This document shows, one piece after another, positions 55,857 through 64,000 of a stretch of DNA of 64,000 nt. Origin of the DNA: Acinetobacter baretiae (lineage in GTDB: Bacteria; Pseudomonadota; Gammaproteobacteria; Pseudomonadales; Moraxellaceae). The position numbers were made by a program, and so were the translations under genes. Numbering within the stretch: the stretch's first letter is position 1; every line of letters begins with the position of its first letter. The notes under the pieces are model-generated. The model was not told where the DNA came from, searched no databases, and worked only from the letters and a program-made list of their open reading frames with translations. The stretch covers positions 62,001-126,000 of the forward strand of contig NZ_VTDM01000002.1 of NCBI RefSeq assembly GCF_015627105.1, given 5' to 3'.

Positions 55857-58151
55857 ATGCCAAGTCAGAAAACCAAACCGAATACCTATGCTGCAACCAC
55901 TGTGGCTCTTGCCATTGCATTGCCTAACCTTGCATTTGCATCATCAGACGCATCTGTACAACATCTCCCATCTATTCAAACCAATGCCACTGCCGAAACT
56001 GGTTTTTACGCCAAAGAAAGTTCATCAAGCAAACGTATTCAACCACTTCTGAATACCGCCAAAACCACTCAAGTGCTCACTGAGCAAACCTTAAAAGAAC
56101 AAAATTTACTGTCATTACAAGATGCTCTCTCTACCACACCCGGGATTTCTTTTAGTGCAGGTGAAGCAGGTGGTACACTCGGTGACCGTATCAACCTGCG
56201 TGGATATGATGCAAAAAACAATATTTCAAGTGACGGCATACGTGATACAGCCATTATTACACGCACAGATTTATTTAATTATGATGCTGTCGAAGTCAAT
56301 AAAGGCTCAAACTCGGTAGAAAATGGTGCAGGACAAGTCAGTGGTGGTGTAAACCTTGTCACAAAAACGCCTAAAAACAAAGATTTTAATCATGTCAGTG
56401 TAGGTCTAGGTACAGATGACTACACACGTTTTACAGGAGATTTTAACAAAGTTCTTCAAGATGACATTGCTTTTCGCCTAAATGTGATGGCACACAAAAA
56501 TACCTACCCTGGTCGTAGTGAAGACCTTAAACGTTGGGGAATTGCACCGGCAATCACCTTTGGTATCGGTGACACCGCCAAATTAACACTTGCTTATGTG
56601 TATCAAAGAGATAATAACGATCCATTATACGGCGTACCTTACTTCAATGGTCGAGCCGTTAATGGCCTATCACCTTCGACCTATTATGGTTTTAAAAACT
56701 TAGATAATATTCGAATAAAAAATAGTACAGGACTCTTAAAAGTAGACAGCCAATTGGCTGAAAATATTCAACTTCACTCTGTTACCCGTCTTAGCGACAT
56801 TTCACAAAGTGGTGTTACATCATCACCTCGTGGTGTTTTTTGCTCGCCTTCAGGTTTGACGCCTGTAGCTAAAACCAATGCCAATCCAACAGGCTATACC
56901 TCATGTAACCAACGTGGGCTTTACATACCAGATGCTCAACGTTTTGGCTTTGTAAACAACATTACTGCCAAACAATTTGCCAATGACACCAATATTAGAT
57001 TTACTTTTGAAAACGACCGTATTAAAAACACACTGGTGACTGGTGTTGGTTTTAGCCAAGAAGAGTCAACACGATTACTTGGTGGACTACTTTACAACAC
57101 CAACGGCACACGTATTACCCTTCCTGCAACAGACCTATATAACCCCAACAACTATTGGAATGGTGCAACCAATTTCAGAGCCACTGAATCTTCAAGTGGA
57201 AGCATGAATAGTTATTATGGCTATATCTTTAACAACACCGAATTTGGTAAACATTGGTTACTCGATCTTGGTGTACGTTTTGATCGTACTGAAAGTAAAT
57301 ACACCAGCCATAATTACTCAGCAACCACACAAAAAATTACAGCCACCACACCAAGCTCACAAAATGCAAACCTATTAAGTTATAGCGCAGGGCTGACCTT
57401 TAAACCAAGTGAACCAATCAGCATATATGCCAGTTATGCAAATTCACAAAAACCAACCATGGATGCAGCAAACTCACCATGTATTGCAACAGTTGCAGGA
57501 AATACCTGTAATACTAAACCTGAAAGCGCTGTTAATTACGAACTTGGCATGAAATGGGAAATCAATCCGAACCTGTTATTCACCATGGCAGGTTTTAGAA
57601 CCGAGTCAAATAAAGTCCGAATCCAAGGTGCAGACAACAGCAATACAGTGCTTGATGGAAAAAATTACATCAACGGTGTAGAAGCAGGTCTATTTGGTCA
57701 AGTCACACCAGATTGGGAAATTACAGCAACATTTGCTTGGATGGAAGGAAAATATAAACAAACAACCGTTGGCAATGTACCTGACTATCAAAAAGGCAAT
57801 CGCCTCATGTTAGTTCCGGTATACTCTGGTCGTATTTGGACAACCTATGCAATTACAGACCAATGGCAAGTGGGCTATGGTGTAACCTATCAAGGTAAAA
57901 TGTACACAGGTTCGCAAACTGCACAAAACAATAAACTTCCACAACCAGAGTCGGAAGGTTATTTCACACACGACGCATCAATTACGTATAAAGTGAACAA
58001 AAACTTAAATCTACAATTGATTGGTCGTAATCTTGCAGATAAAACCTACTACACAAACTTACGTGCAGGCACATCGCAAAACAATAACACAGGCTTTGCA
58101 CTTCCGGGTGCAGGACGTCAAACCGTACTCAACATTAACTACAACTTCTAA
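55857..58151 (+). CDS. TonB-dependent catecholate-siderophore-type receptor (Fiu/PiuA-like 3)
   Basis: This 764-residue receptor has a signal peptide ending near ...NLAFAS and a plug with STTPGISFSAGEAGG, RINLRGYDAKNNISSDGIRD and GAGQVSGGVNLVTK. The barrel ends GRQTVLNINYNF. It is more distant from receptors 1 and 2 than they are from each other and is closer in style to E. coli Fiu. The next gene, piuC, is the usual partner of a PiuA/Fiu receptor, so this one is the best PiuA candidate. Likely iron regulated. Confidence 0.88.
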   Translation: MPSQKTKPNTYAATTVALAIALPNLAFASSDASVQHLPSIQTNATAETGFYAKESSSSKRIQPLLNTAKTTQVLTEQTLKEQNLLSLQDALSTTPGISFSAGEAGGTLGDRINLRGYDAKNNISSDGIRDTAIITRTDLFNYDAVEVNKGSNSVENGAGQVSGGVNLVTKTPKNKDFNHVSVGLGTDDYTRFTGDFNKVLQDDIAFRLNVMAHKNTYPGRSEDLKRWGIAPAITFGIGDTAKLTLAYVYQRDNNDPLYGVPYFNGRAVNGLSPSTYYGFKNLDNIRIKNSTGLLKVDSQLAENIQLHSVTRLSDISQSGVTSSPRGVFCSPSGLTPVAKTNANPTGYTSCNQRGLYIPDAQRFGFVNNITAKQFANDTNIRFTFENDRIKNTLVTGVGFSQEESTRLLGGLLYNTNGTRITLPATDLYNPNNYWNGATNFRATESSSGSMNSYYGYIFNNTEFGKHWLLDLGVRFDRTESKYTSHNYSATTQKITATTPSSQNANLLSYSAGLTFKPSEPISIYASYANSQKPTMDAANSPCIATVAGNTCNTKPESAVNYELGMKWEINPNLLFTMAGFRTESNKVRIQGADNSNTVLDGKNYINGVEAGLFGQVTPDWEITATFAWMEGKYKQTTVGNVPDYQKGNRLMLVPVYSGRIWTTYAITDQWQVGYGVTYQGKMYTGSQTAQNNKLPQPESEGYFTHDASITYKVNKNLNLQLIGRNLADKTYYTNLRAGTSQNNNTGFALPGAGRQTVLNINYNF

Positions 58152-58177
58152 TCTCTCTTCGATATTAGCGGTATAAA

Positions 58178-58211
58178 AAAGCGTTTGCGACTATAATGTG
58201 GCAAACGCTTT
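58178..58211 (+). terminator. Hairpin between receptor 3 and piuC
   Basis: AAAGCGTTTGC (58178-58188) pairs perfectly with GCAAACGCTTT (58201-58211). Its loop holds a TATAAT sequence. The short T run after it (TTTCATCTTT) makes it a fair terminator or attenuator ahead of piuC. Confidence 0.7.
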
Positions 58212-58229
58212 CATCTTTAGGAAATCATT

Positions 58230-58913
58230 ATGCTCATACACATTCCTAACCTACTTACACTCGACCAAGTCAATGAATGCCGACAACTTTTAGAAAGCGC
58301 ACCATGGAGCGATGGCAAACAAACCGCTGGGCACCAATCTGCTCAAATCAAAAACAATTTACAACTTCCTATCGACTGTGAAGAAGCGCGACATCTTGGC
58401 CAAATCATCACCCATGCCCTGCAAACTAACCCGACAGCATTTAGTGCAACACTACCTAAAACCATCCTTCCACCAATGTTTAATTGTTACCAAAATGGAG
58501 GACATTTTGGTACACATATAGACAATGCCATTCGCCCACACCCTGTACTTAACACGTATATGCGTACAGATGTATCTTGCACACTTTTTTTCACCAATCC
58601 CGACGAATACGATGGTGGTGAACTCATTATTGAAGACACCTATGGTACACAGTCCGTCAAACTCAATGCAGGAGATGCCATCTTTTACCCTTCCACCAGT
58701 TTGCATGAAGTAACCCCTGTCACACGTGGTGCGAGAGTCTCCTCCTTTTTTTGGATTCAAAGTTTTATTGCATCAGACATTCAAAGACGTATGCTCTTTG
58801 AGTTAGATCAGTCTATACAGTCACTCACGCAACAATTAGATAGCAATCATGCAGATGTAGTTCAACTCACAGGAATTTATCACAACCTACTTAGACAATG
58901 GAGTGATATGTAA
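58230..58913 (+). CDS. piuC: PKHD-type Fe(II)/2-oxoglutarate hydroxylase PiuC
   Basis: This 227-residue dioxygenase belongs to the PKHD (YbiX/PiuC) group. The metal-binding HxD is in GGHFGTHIDNAIR, with the distal histidine in LHEVTPVTRG and the 2-oxoglutarate-binding Arg just after it. It also has the MRTDVSCTLFFTNPDEYDGGEL block. The target is unknown, but the gene is nearly always next to a siderophore receptor and is iron controlled. Its start ATG 58230 has TAGGAAA about 7 nt upstream. The FMN-enzyme gene follows after 24 bp. Confidence 0.93.
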   Translation: MLIHIPNLLTLDQVNECRQLLESAPWSDGKQTAGHQSAQIKNNLQLPIDCEEARHLGQIITHALQTNPTAFSATLPKTILPPMFNCYQNGGHFGTHIDNAIRPHPVLNTYMRTDVSCTLFFTNPDEYDGGELIIEDTYGTQSVKLNAGDAIFYPSTSLHEVTPVTRGARVSSFFWIQSFIASDIQRRMLFELDQSIQSLTQQLDSNHADVVQLTGIYHNLLRQWSDM

Positions 58914-58937
58914 GCCAAGCTTACATCGGTGAAAACT

Positions 58938-60038
58938 ATGACGATTCAAAAACCATACAACAATATTCCACCGCACTTACTCACGCTCAATGACTATGAA
59001 CAACAAGCAGAACACCATCTGCCCAAAAGCCATTGGGCATACTTACAAAGTGGGGCAATGCATGAAGTGAGTTTAAAAGACAATCAAAAACAATTCGAAA
59101 AAATACACATTCTCCCTCGTGTACTTAAAGACTTATCTGGTGGTCATACTCAATGCCAAATTTTAGGTCAAACTTACCCACACCCTATTTTTTTAGCACC
59201 GATTGGCCATCAAGCATTATTTCACGCAGAAGCAGAACGTGCCACCGCCTTGGCCGCAGAGGTTATGCAAAGTAACCTTATTTTAAGCACATTTACCACC
59301 ACAGATTTACATGCGTTAAATAAAGATAATCCCTTTAAATGGTTTCAACTATATTGGCAAGGTGAACGTGAAAAGTCATTACAATTGGTCAAACAAGCGG
59401 AACAACACAACTACAAAGCCATTGTCATTACTGTAGACTCACCACATAAAGGTATACGAGACACTGAAAGAAAAGCCAATTTTCAACTCCCTCCCAACAT
59501 GCCCCACCCACACACCAAAACCTTTTTAATGGCTGAGCATTTAAAACCAAATCAACACCCTGTTTTTGATGGGCTGATGCAACTTGCACCGACTTGGCAA
59601 GATATACAATGGTTAGTCAAACATACAACCCTCCCGATTATACTCAAAGGCGTATCACATCCTGAAGATGCAAAAATGGCAATTGAGTACGGTGTCAAAG
59701 GCTTAATTATTTCAAATCACGGTGGCCGAGTATTAGACACAGCCATTTCCCCACTCATTGCATTGCAACGCATTAAAGCCGTTGTACCCAACGACTATCC
59801 ACTACTCATTGATGGTGGTATACGCAGAGGCACAGATGTATTTAAAGCGATTGCTTTTGGAGCACATGCCGTACTGATTGGTAGACCCTATATTTATGGG
59901 CTCGCAACAGCAGGCGCTTTAGGTGTCGCTCATGTTATTCGCACATTAAAAGAAGAGTTAGAAATTACAATGGCTTTGGCAGGTACAGCACGTCTTAGCG
60001 ACATTTCAATGGCTTACATTGACACACAAAGCCATTGA
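58938..60038 (+). CDS. FMN-dependent alpha-hydroxy-acid dehydrogenase (LldD/glycolate oxidase family)
   Basis: This 366-residue TIM-barrel flavoprotein oxidises 2-hydroxy acids, for example lactate or glycolate. It starts at ATG 58938; the frame has a GTG three codons earlier. It has LPRVLKDLSGG, FWAPIGHQ-type FMN contact (FLAPIGHQALFH), KWFQLYW, the catalytic His in LIISNHGGRVLDT and LIDGGIRRGTDVFKAIAFGAHAVLIGRP. It is probably cotranscribed with piuC, which suggests a role in iron stress, perhaps handling a siderophore-derived hydroxy acid. The substrate is not predictable. Confidence 0.85.
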   Translation: MTIQKPYNNIPPHLLTLNDYEQQAEHHLPKSHWAYLQSGAMHEVSLKDNQKQFEKIHILPRVLKDLSGGHTQCQILGQTYPHPIFLAPIGHQALFHAEAERATALAAEVMQSNLILSTFTTTDLHALNKDNPFKWFQLYWQGEREKSLQLVKQAEQHNYKAIVITVDSPHKGIRDTERKANFQLPPNMPHPHTKTFLMAEHLKPNQHPVFDGLMQLAPTWQDIQWLVKHTTLPIILKGVSHPEDAKMAIEYGVKGLIISNHGGRVLDTAISPLIALQRIKAVVPNDYPLLIDGGIRRGTDVFKAIAFGAHAVLIGRPYIYGLATAGALGVAHVIRTLKEELEITMALAGTARLSDISMAYIDTQSH

Positions 60039-60099
60039 CAAAAGCACTATAGATCACTTAACTTAACTGTATCCACCCTAAAAAACTTACTCCCAACAT

Positions 60100-60144
60100 G
60101 CATAAGTCGTCTACACCACGTTAGACGATGTAATAGACTTATGC
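60100..60144 (+). other. Nested hairpin in the leuA leader
   Basis: GCATAAGTC (60100-60108) pairs with GACTTATGC (60136-60144), enclosing a second stem CGTCTA/TAGACG (60108-60113 with 60122-60127). The structure lies 71 bp upstream of leuA. A tiny frame ATG at 60098 encodes MHKSSTPR only and has no leucine codons, so it is not a classic leu attenuator. It could instead end the upstream transcript. Confidence 0.5.
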
Positions 60145-60215
60145 TGCAAACAAAATTTAAATAAAATAATCGATGCGATCCACCCATTACGCACGATTAG
60201 ATCTAGGAGTGATCC

Positions 60216-61910
60216 ATGTTGGCTGATCCAAGCAAAAAATACCGTCGCATGTATGAACGTGTTGACTTACCTAACCGTGAATGGCCGAATAATGAAATTA
60301 CCAAAGCCCCACTGTGGATGAGTACAGACCTGCGAGACGGTAATCAAGCCATTTTTGAGCCAATGACCCTAGAACAAAAACTAAAAATGTTTTTAATGTT
60401 GGTGAAAATCGGATTTAAACATATTGAAATTGGTTTTCCATCTGCATCGCAAACTGATTTTGACTTTACTCGTCAACTCATTGAAGAAAATCTCATTCCA
60501 GATGACGTATATATTGAAGTTTTAGTCCAAGCAAGAGACCATTTAATTACTCGTACCTTTGAATCTTTGGTGGGTGCAAAACGTGCTATTGTGCATATTT
60601 ACAACTCAAACTCACCAACATTTCGTCAAAAAGTGCTCAATACTGACGTAGATGGCGCAAAACAACTTGCAGTCAACGCAGCGACAAAAGTCAAAGAATA
60701 TGCAAAAAAACAACCCGACACCGAATGGGTATTCCAATATAGTCCAGAGTGTTTTTCTGCAACAGAATTGAACGTTGCAAAAGAAGTCTGTGATGCTGTC
60801 ACAGCGATTTGGGATGCATCACCCGACAATAAAGTCATTTTAAATCTGCCTGCCACTGTTGAAGTATCGACTCCCAACGTGTATGCCGATCAAATCGAAT
60901 GGATGCACCGTCATCTTGCTCGCCGTGATGGGGTTATTATTTCAGTGCACTGTCACAATGACCGTGGCTGTGGCATTGCAGCCTCTGAACTTGCCATTAT
61001 GGCAGGTGCAGATCGTGTAGAAGGCTGTGTATTTGGTAATGGTGAACGCACAGGGAACGTTGATATTGCTGCCATCGCACTTAATATGTACACCCAAGGT
61101 GTTGCACCAGCGCTTGATTTTTCTAATATTAATGAAATTATTGCCACGGTTGAAGAATGTACTGGACTACCCGTACACCCACGTCACCCTTATGCAGGTG
61201 ATTTGGTCTTTACTGCATTTTCAGGCTCACACCAAGATGCGATCAAAAAAGGCTTTGATTTCCAAAAAAATGAAGCCATTTGGGACATGCCGTATTTACC
61301 CATTGACCCCAAAGACTTGGGACGTGACTACGATGCAGTGATTCGTGTAAATAGCCAGTCAGGTAAAGGTGGTATTGCTTACTTACTTGAATCAAACTAC
61401 AACGTCACACTACCGCGCCGTGTACAAATTGAATTTAGCCAAATTGTACAAGCACATACAGACACAACGTCTGCTGAAATCTCCGCATCAGATATTTGGA
61501 AGCTGTTTCAAGCCACGTATGTCAATATTAAAGACAAATACTACAGCGTAAAAAAATACCAACTGTCTACTCAAAACAACGACCAAGTCATCGATCTAGA
61601 CATTGAAATTAATCAAAAAACTCAACGATTGCACGGGCGTGGTAATGGGCCAATTTCAGCAGTCATTGATGCATTGCAACTTCCAATTGATGTCTTACAT
61701 TATGAAGAACGTAGTATTGGTACAGGTGCAAGCGCACAATCTTTAGCACTCCTTGAAATTCAAGTGAAAGATACAGGAAAAAGTACTTTTGCTGCAGGGA
61801 TTCACAGCAATACTATTACCTCACCGATCGAGGCAATTATTGCCTGTACTAACCGCTTAATTGATCAAGGCATACTTCAAGTGACAGACATTGTGCCTGA
61901 AACCAAATAA
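60216..61910 (+). CDS. leuA: 2-isopropylmalate synthase LeuA (long form)
   Basis: LeuA condenses acetyl-CoA with 2-oxoisovalerate, the first step to leucine. The 564-residue protein has the DRE-TIM start LRDGNQAIFEPM, HCHNDRGCGIAASEL with the metal histidines and GNGERTGNVDIAAIAL. The C-terminal regulatory domain (about 430-560; GNGPISAVIDAL, SIGTGASAQSLALLEIQV) allows leucine feedback. Its N-terminal form (KYRRMYERVDLPNREWPNN) is that of the longer LeuA type. The start follows AGGAGTG. Confidence 0.95.
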   Translation: MLADPSKKYRRMYERVDLPNREWPNNEITKAPLWMSTDLRDGNQAIFEPMTLEQKLKMFLMLVKIGFKHIEIGFPSASQTDFDFTRQLIEENLIPDDVYIEVLVQARDHLITRTFESLVGAKRAIVHIYNSNSPTFRQKVLNTDVDGAKQLAVNAATKVKEYAKKQPDTEWVFQYSPECFSATELNVAKEVCDAVTAIWDASPDNKVILNLPATVEVSTPNVYADQIEWMHRHLARRDGVIISVHCHNDRGCGIAASELAIMAGADRVEGCVFGNGERTGNVDIAAIALNMYTQGVAPALDFSNINEIIATVEECTGLPVHPRHPYAGDLVFTAFSGSHQDAIKKGFDFQKNEAIWDMPYLPIDPKDLGRDYDAVIRVNSQSGKGGIAYLLESNYNVTLPRRVQIEFSQIVQAHTDTTSAEISASDIWKLFQATYVNIKDKYYSVKKYQLSTQNNDQVIDLDIEINQKTQRLHGRGNGPISAVIDALQLPIDVLHYEERSIGTGASAQSLALLEIQVKDTGKSTFAAGIHSNTITSPIEAIIACTNRLIDQGILQVTDIVPETK

Positions 61911-61931
61911 GCAATTAAAAATAATCGTTTC

Positions 61932-61960
61932 AAAAGGATACCCAAGTTGGTATCCTTTTT
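61932..61960 (+). terminator. leuA terminator
   Basis: GGATACC (61936-61942) pairs with GGTATCC (61949-61955), extended by A4 and T5 runs. It is 21 bp after the leuA stop, so metX is a separate unit. Confidence 0.92.
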
Positions 61961-61996
61961 CACACTCATGATTTCAAAATAAGGCGACTTACATTC

Positions 61997-63157
61997 GTGT
62001 CTTTTGCATCTGATTCAGTGGGTTTAGTCACCCCTAAAAAATATAGCTTTGAAGAACCCCTTGAGCTTGAGTGTGGTCGTATTTTGCCACGTTTTGAACT
62101 CATGGTCGAAACCTATGGCACACTCAATGCAGATCATTCCAATGCAATCTTACTGTGTCATGCACTGTCAGGCCACCATCATGCCGCAGGCTACCACAGT
62201 GAAGATGACAAAAAACCAGGATGGTGGGATGCATGTATTGGTCCAGGAAAAGCCATAGATACCAACCATTTTTTTGTGGTTGCACTCAATAATATTGGGG
62301 GTTGTCATGGCTCTACAGGGCCAATATCTCCAAACCCAGACAACAATAACATGCCATATGGCCCAGACTTTCCGCTAGTCACGGTACGCGATTGGGTGCG
62401 TACACAAGCCATGCTTTCAGATCAAATGAATATTCAAAAATGGTATGCCATTGTGGGGGGCTCACTCGGTGGCATGCAAGCATTACAATGGTCTGTTGAT
62501 TATCCCGATCGCTTAGCACGTTGCGTCATTATTGCAAGTGCCCCAAAACTATCTGCGCAAAATATTGCATTTAATGAGGTTGCTAGACAGTCTATTTTAT
62601 CTGATCCAGACTTTCACAATGGCTACTATTTAGCCAATGACAGCTACCCTCGCCGTGGCCTCATTTTGGCACGTATGGTTGGGCATATTACCTACTTATC
62701 TGAAGAAGCCATGAAACAAAAGTTTGGCCGTGATTTAAAATCAGGGAAATTTATGTATGGTTTTGATGTCGAGTTTCAGGTTGAAAGTTACTTACGCTAC
62801 CAAGGTGAACGTTTTAGTCAAAACTTTGATGCGAACACTTACCTGATTATGACCAAAGCACTAGACTACTTCGATCCATCGCGTGAATTTAATGCTTCTT
62901 TGACTGAAGCCATGAAAAATACACAGTGTCGATTTTTGGTGATTTCATTTACCACAGATTGGCGCTTTAGTCCTGAGCGTTCAGAAGAAATTGTCAATGC
63001 ACTCATTAGTAATAACAAACCTGTCAGCTATTTAGATATTAACGCTAAACAAGGTCACGACTCATTTTTGTTTCCAATACCACTGTATGTCAATACATTG
63101 CGTGCATTCTTAGGTGGTGAAGCACTGCTTCATGAAAAAGTGGCACAACAAGGATAA
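61997..63157 (+). CDS. metX: Homoserine O-acyltransferase MetX (succinyl or acetyl)
   Basis: MetX acylates homoserine at the start of methionine synthesis. The 386-residue alpha/beta hydrolase has [13 protein letters not shown], the nucleophile Ser in [14 protein letters not shown], Asp in [14 protein letters not shown] and His in [10 protein letters not shown]. Whether succinyl- or acetyl-CoA is used cannot be read securely; Acinetobacter MetX proteins are usually assigned as succinyltransferases (MetXS). It starts with GTG at 61997 behind AAGGCGA. MetW follows after 5 bp. Confidence 0.93.
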   Translation: MSFASDSVGLVTPKKYSFEEPLELECGRILPRFELMVETYGTLNADHSNAILLCHALSGHHHAAGYHSEDDKKPGWWDACIGPGKAIDTNHFFVVALNNIGGCHGSTGPISPNPDNNNMPYGPDFPLVTVRDWVRTQAMLSDQMNIQKWYAIVGGSLGGMQALQWSVDYPDRLARCVIIASAPKLSAQNIAFNEVARQSILSDPDFHNGYYLANDSYPRRGLILARMVGHITYLSEEAMKQKFGRDLKSGKFMYGFDVEFQVESYLRYQGERFSQNFDANTYLIMTKALDYFDPSREFNASLTEAMKNTQCRFLVISFTTDWRFSPERSEEIVNALISNNKPVSYLDINAKQGHDSFLFPIPLYVNTLRAFLGGEALLHEKVAQQG

Positions 63158-63162
63158 ATGTC

Positions 63163-63756
63163 ATGCGATTAGATCAACAACTTTCCGAAAAATGGATTAG
63201 CCCAAGCGATAAAGTGCTCGATTTAGGCTGTGGTGATGGTGAATTACTGGCTCATTTGAGCAAAAAATATAACATCAGTGCATATGGCATGGAAATTGAT
63301 CAAGAAAAGATTGCAATTGCCATTGGTCGAGGGTTAAATATTATACAACAAGACTTAAACATTGGCTTACACCGTTTTGCAGATCAATCTTTTGATTATG
63401 TGGTTATGGCACAAGCTTTGCAGTCTGTTGATGCACCAGATGTATTGTTAAAGGACATGGTTCGGGTCGGTAAACAAGCCATTATTACCTTTCCTAACTT
63501 TGCCCATTGGAAAACACGTGCTTTTTTAGCCTTAAAAGGTAAAATGCCCGTGTCCAAAGCATTACCATACATGTGGTACAACACCCCTAACATTCATTTA
63601 TGTACCTTCCGAGATTTTGAAGCACTGTGTGCTGACAATAATATTCGGATTATTAACCGACTCTCTGTCAATGGGAATCAAGAAGACAGCTTTTTAGGTA
63701 AACGTCTTCCAAACCTCTTTGGCGAAGTAGCGATTTATCGAGTGAGCGCTATATGA
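63163..63756 (+). CDS. metW: Methionine biosynthesis protein MetW
   Basis: This 197-residue class I methyltransferase-fold protein has the SAM motif VLDLGCGDGELLAHL near the N-terminus and YDYVVMAQALQSV-type motif (FDYVVMAQALQSVDAPD). It is the known partner of MetX. Ends KRLPNLFGEVAIYRV as usual. It overlaps the next gene by 4 bp (ATGA). Confidence 0.93.
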   Translation: MRLDQQLSEKWISPSDKVLDLGCGDGELLAHLSKKYNISAYGMEIDQEKIAIAIGRGLNIIQQDLNIGLHRFADQSFDYVVMAQALQSVDAPDVLLKDMVRVGKQAIITFPNFAHWKTRAFLALKGKMPVSKALPYMWYNTPNIHLCTFRDFEALCADNNIRIINRLSVNGNQEDSFLGKRLPNLFGEVAIYRVSAI

Positions 63757-64000
63757 AAAAACTGTTTATGAGCACATTGCTTCTTGGTCTATCTGTACTA
63801 TCTCATGCAGATCTACTACCCGCAAATCCACAGCCTTCGGCATCTTCACAAGCTGCACGCTATTCAACCATGGGGTTTACCCAACTTTTACAAGAAGCCA
63901 ATGCAGGCCAAGCGGCAGCACAGTTTTATGTTGCTATGCATTATCAAGCAGGTAAAGATACTGCAAAAGACATTAACCAAGCATTTTCTTGGTATAAAAA
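63753..64000 (+). CDS. Secreted Sel1-repeat-like protein, N-terminal part
   Basis: The frame starts at ATG 63753, overlapping the metW stop, and runs off the window (82 codons seen). It has a signal peptide MKKLFMSTLLLGLSVLSHA and then a Sel1/TPR-like stretch (AAAQFYVAMHYQAGKDTAKD, FSWYK) with the AxxxLA-type spacing. Full length and repeat number are unknown. Coupling to metXW may be operon sharing only. Confidence 0.7.
   Translation, partial: MKKLFMSTLLLGLSVLSHADLLPANPQPSASSQAARYSTMGFTQLLQEANAGQAAAQFYVAMHYQAGKDTAKDINQAFSWYK

Noticed and set aside
1..64000. tRNA, rRNA, CRISPR array, prophage or intact insertion sequence
   Set aside because: Reading the gaps gave no cloverleaf-like gene, no spaced direct repeats and no transposase or phage gene.

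Overview
The window is a stretch of chromosome from an Acinetobacter-like bacterium (Moraxellaceae, Gammaproteobacteria). The DNA is visibly AT-rich. Gene content and protein sequences fit that genus: LysP, tig-clpP-clpX, metX-metW, a three-part FTR1/P19 iron system, PiuC with tandem Fiu-type receptors, and many flavin-dependent sulfur-scavenging enzymes. No rRNA, tRNA, CRISPR array, prophage or intact insertion sequence was seen. The only mobile-looking item is a 169-bp MITE-like remnant.

Layout. 0-4.2 kb: the 3' end of ycaO, then an ssuA-ssuD-ssuC-ssuB alkanesulfonate operon on the minus strand. 4.6-8.8 kb: an AEC-family carrier, an old-yellow-enzyme reductase and a TonB-dependent receptor that looks like PqqU/YncD. 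9-21 kb: mostly housekeeping genes (mutM, ppiC, mscL, typA, an NCS2 permease, rsmC, lysP, kbp, prc, nagZ) with one uncharacterised gene and one unannotated-size 52-codon gene. 22.1-23.9 kb: a Fur-box-preceded operon of cupredoxin, FTR1 permease and P19-like protein.

24.1-37.0 kb: a divergent organosulfur island. The minus arm carries a DszC/MsuC-like flavoenzyme, a DmoA-like monooxygenase, an MFS carrier, an MsuE-like FMN reductase and SfnG. The plus arm carries two SfnB-family enzymes, a second DmoA-like monooxygenase and a MetQ-MetN-MetI-type ABC transporter. Together with SsuD these could take sulfones, sulfinates and sulfonates down to sulfite. The number of paralogous oxygenases suggests substrates beyond dimethylsulfone.

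37-50 kb: proA, ackA-pta, a class I fumarase, three secreted DUF2059-type paralogues surrounding a periplasmic alpha-carbonic anhydrase (which has a near-perfect CRP-type palindrome upstream), then clpX, clpP and tig on the minus strand. 50.7-60 kb: three tandem TonB-dependent catecholate-siderophore-type receptors, each with a Fur-like box, followed by piuC and an FMN-dependent alpha-hydroxy-acid dehydrogenase. 60.2-64 kb: leuA, metX, metW and the start of a Sel1-repeat gene.

Sulfur and iron acquisition dominate the non-housekeeping content. Function calls come from reading protein sequences against remembered families; no database search was run.
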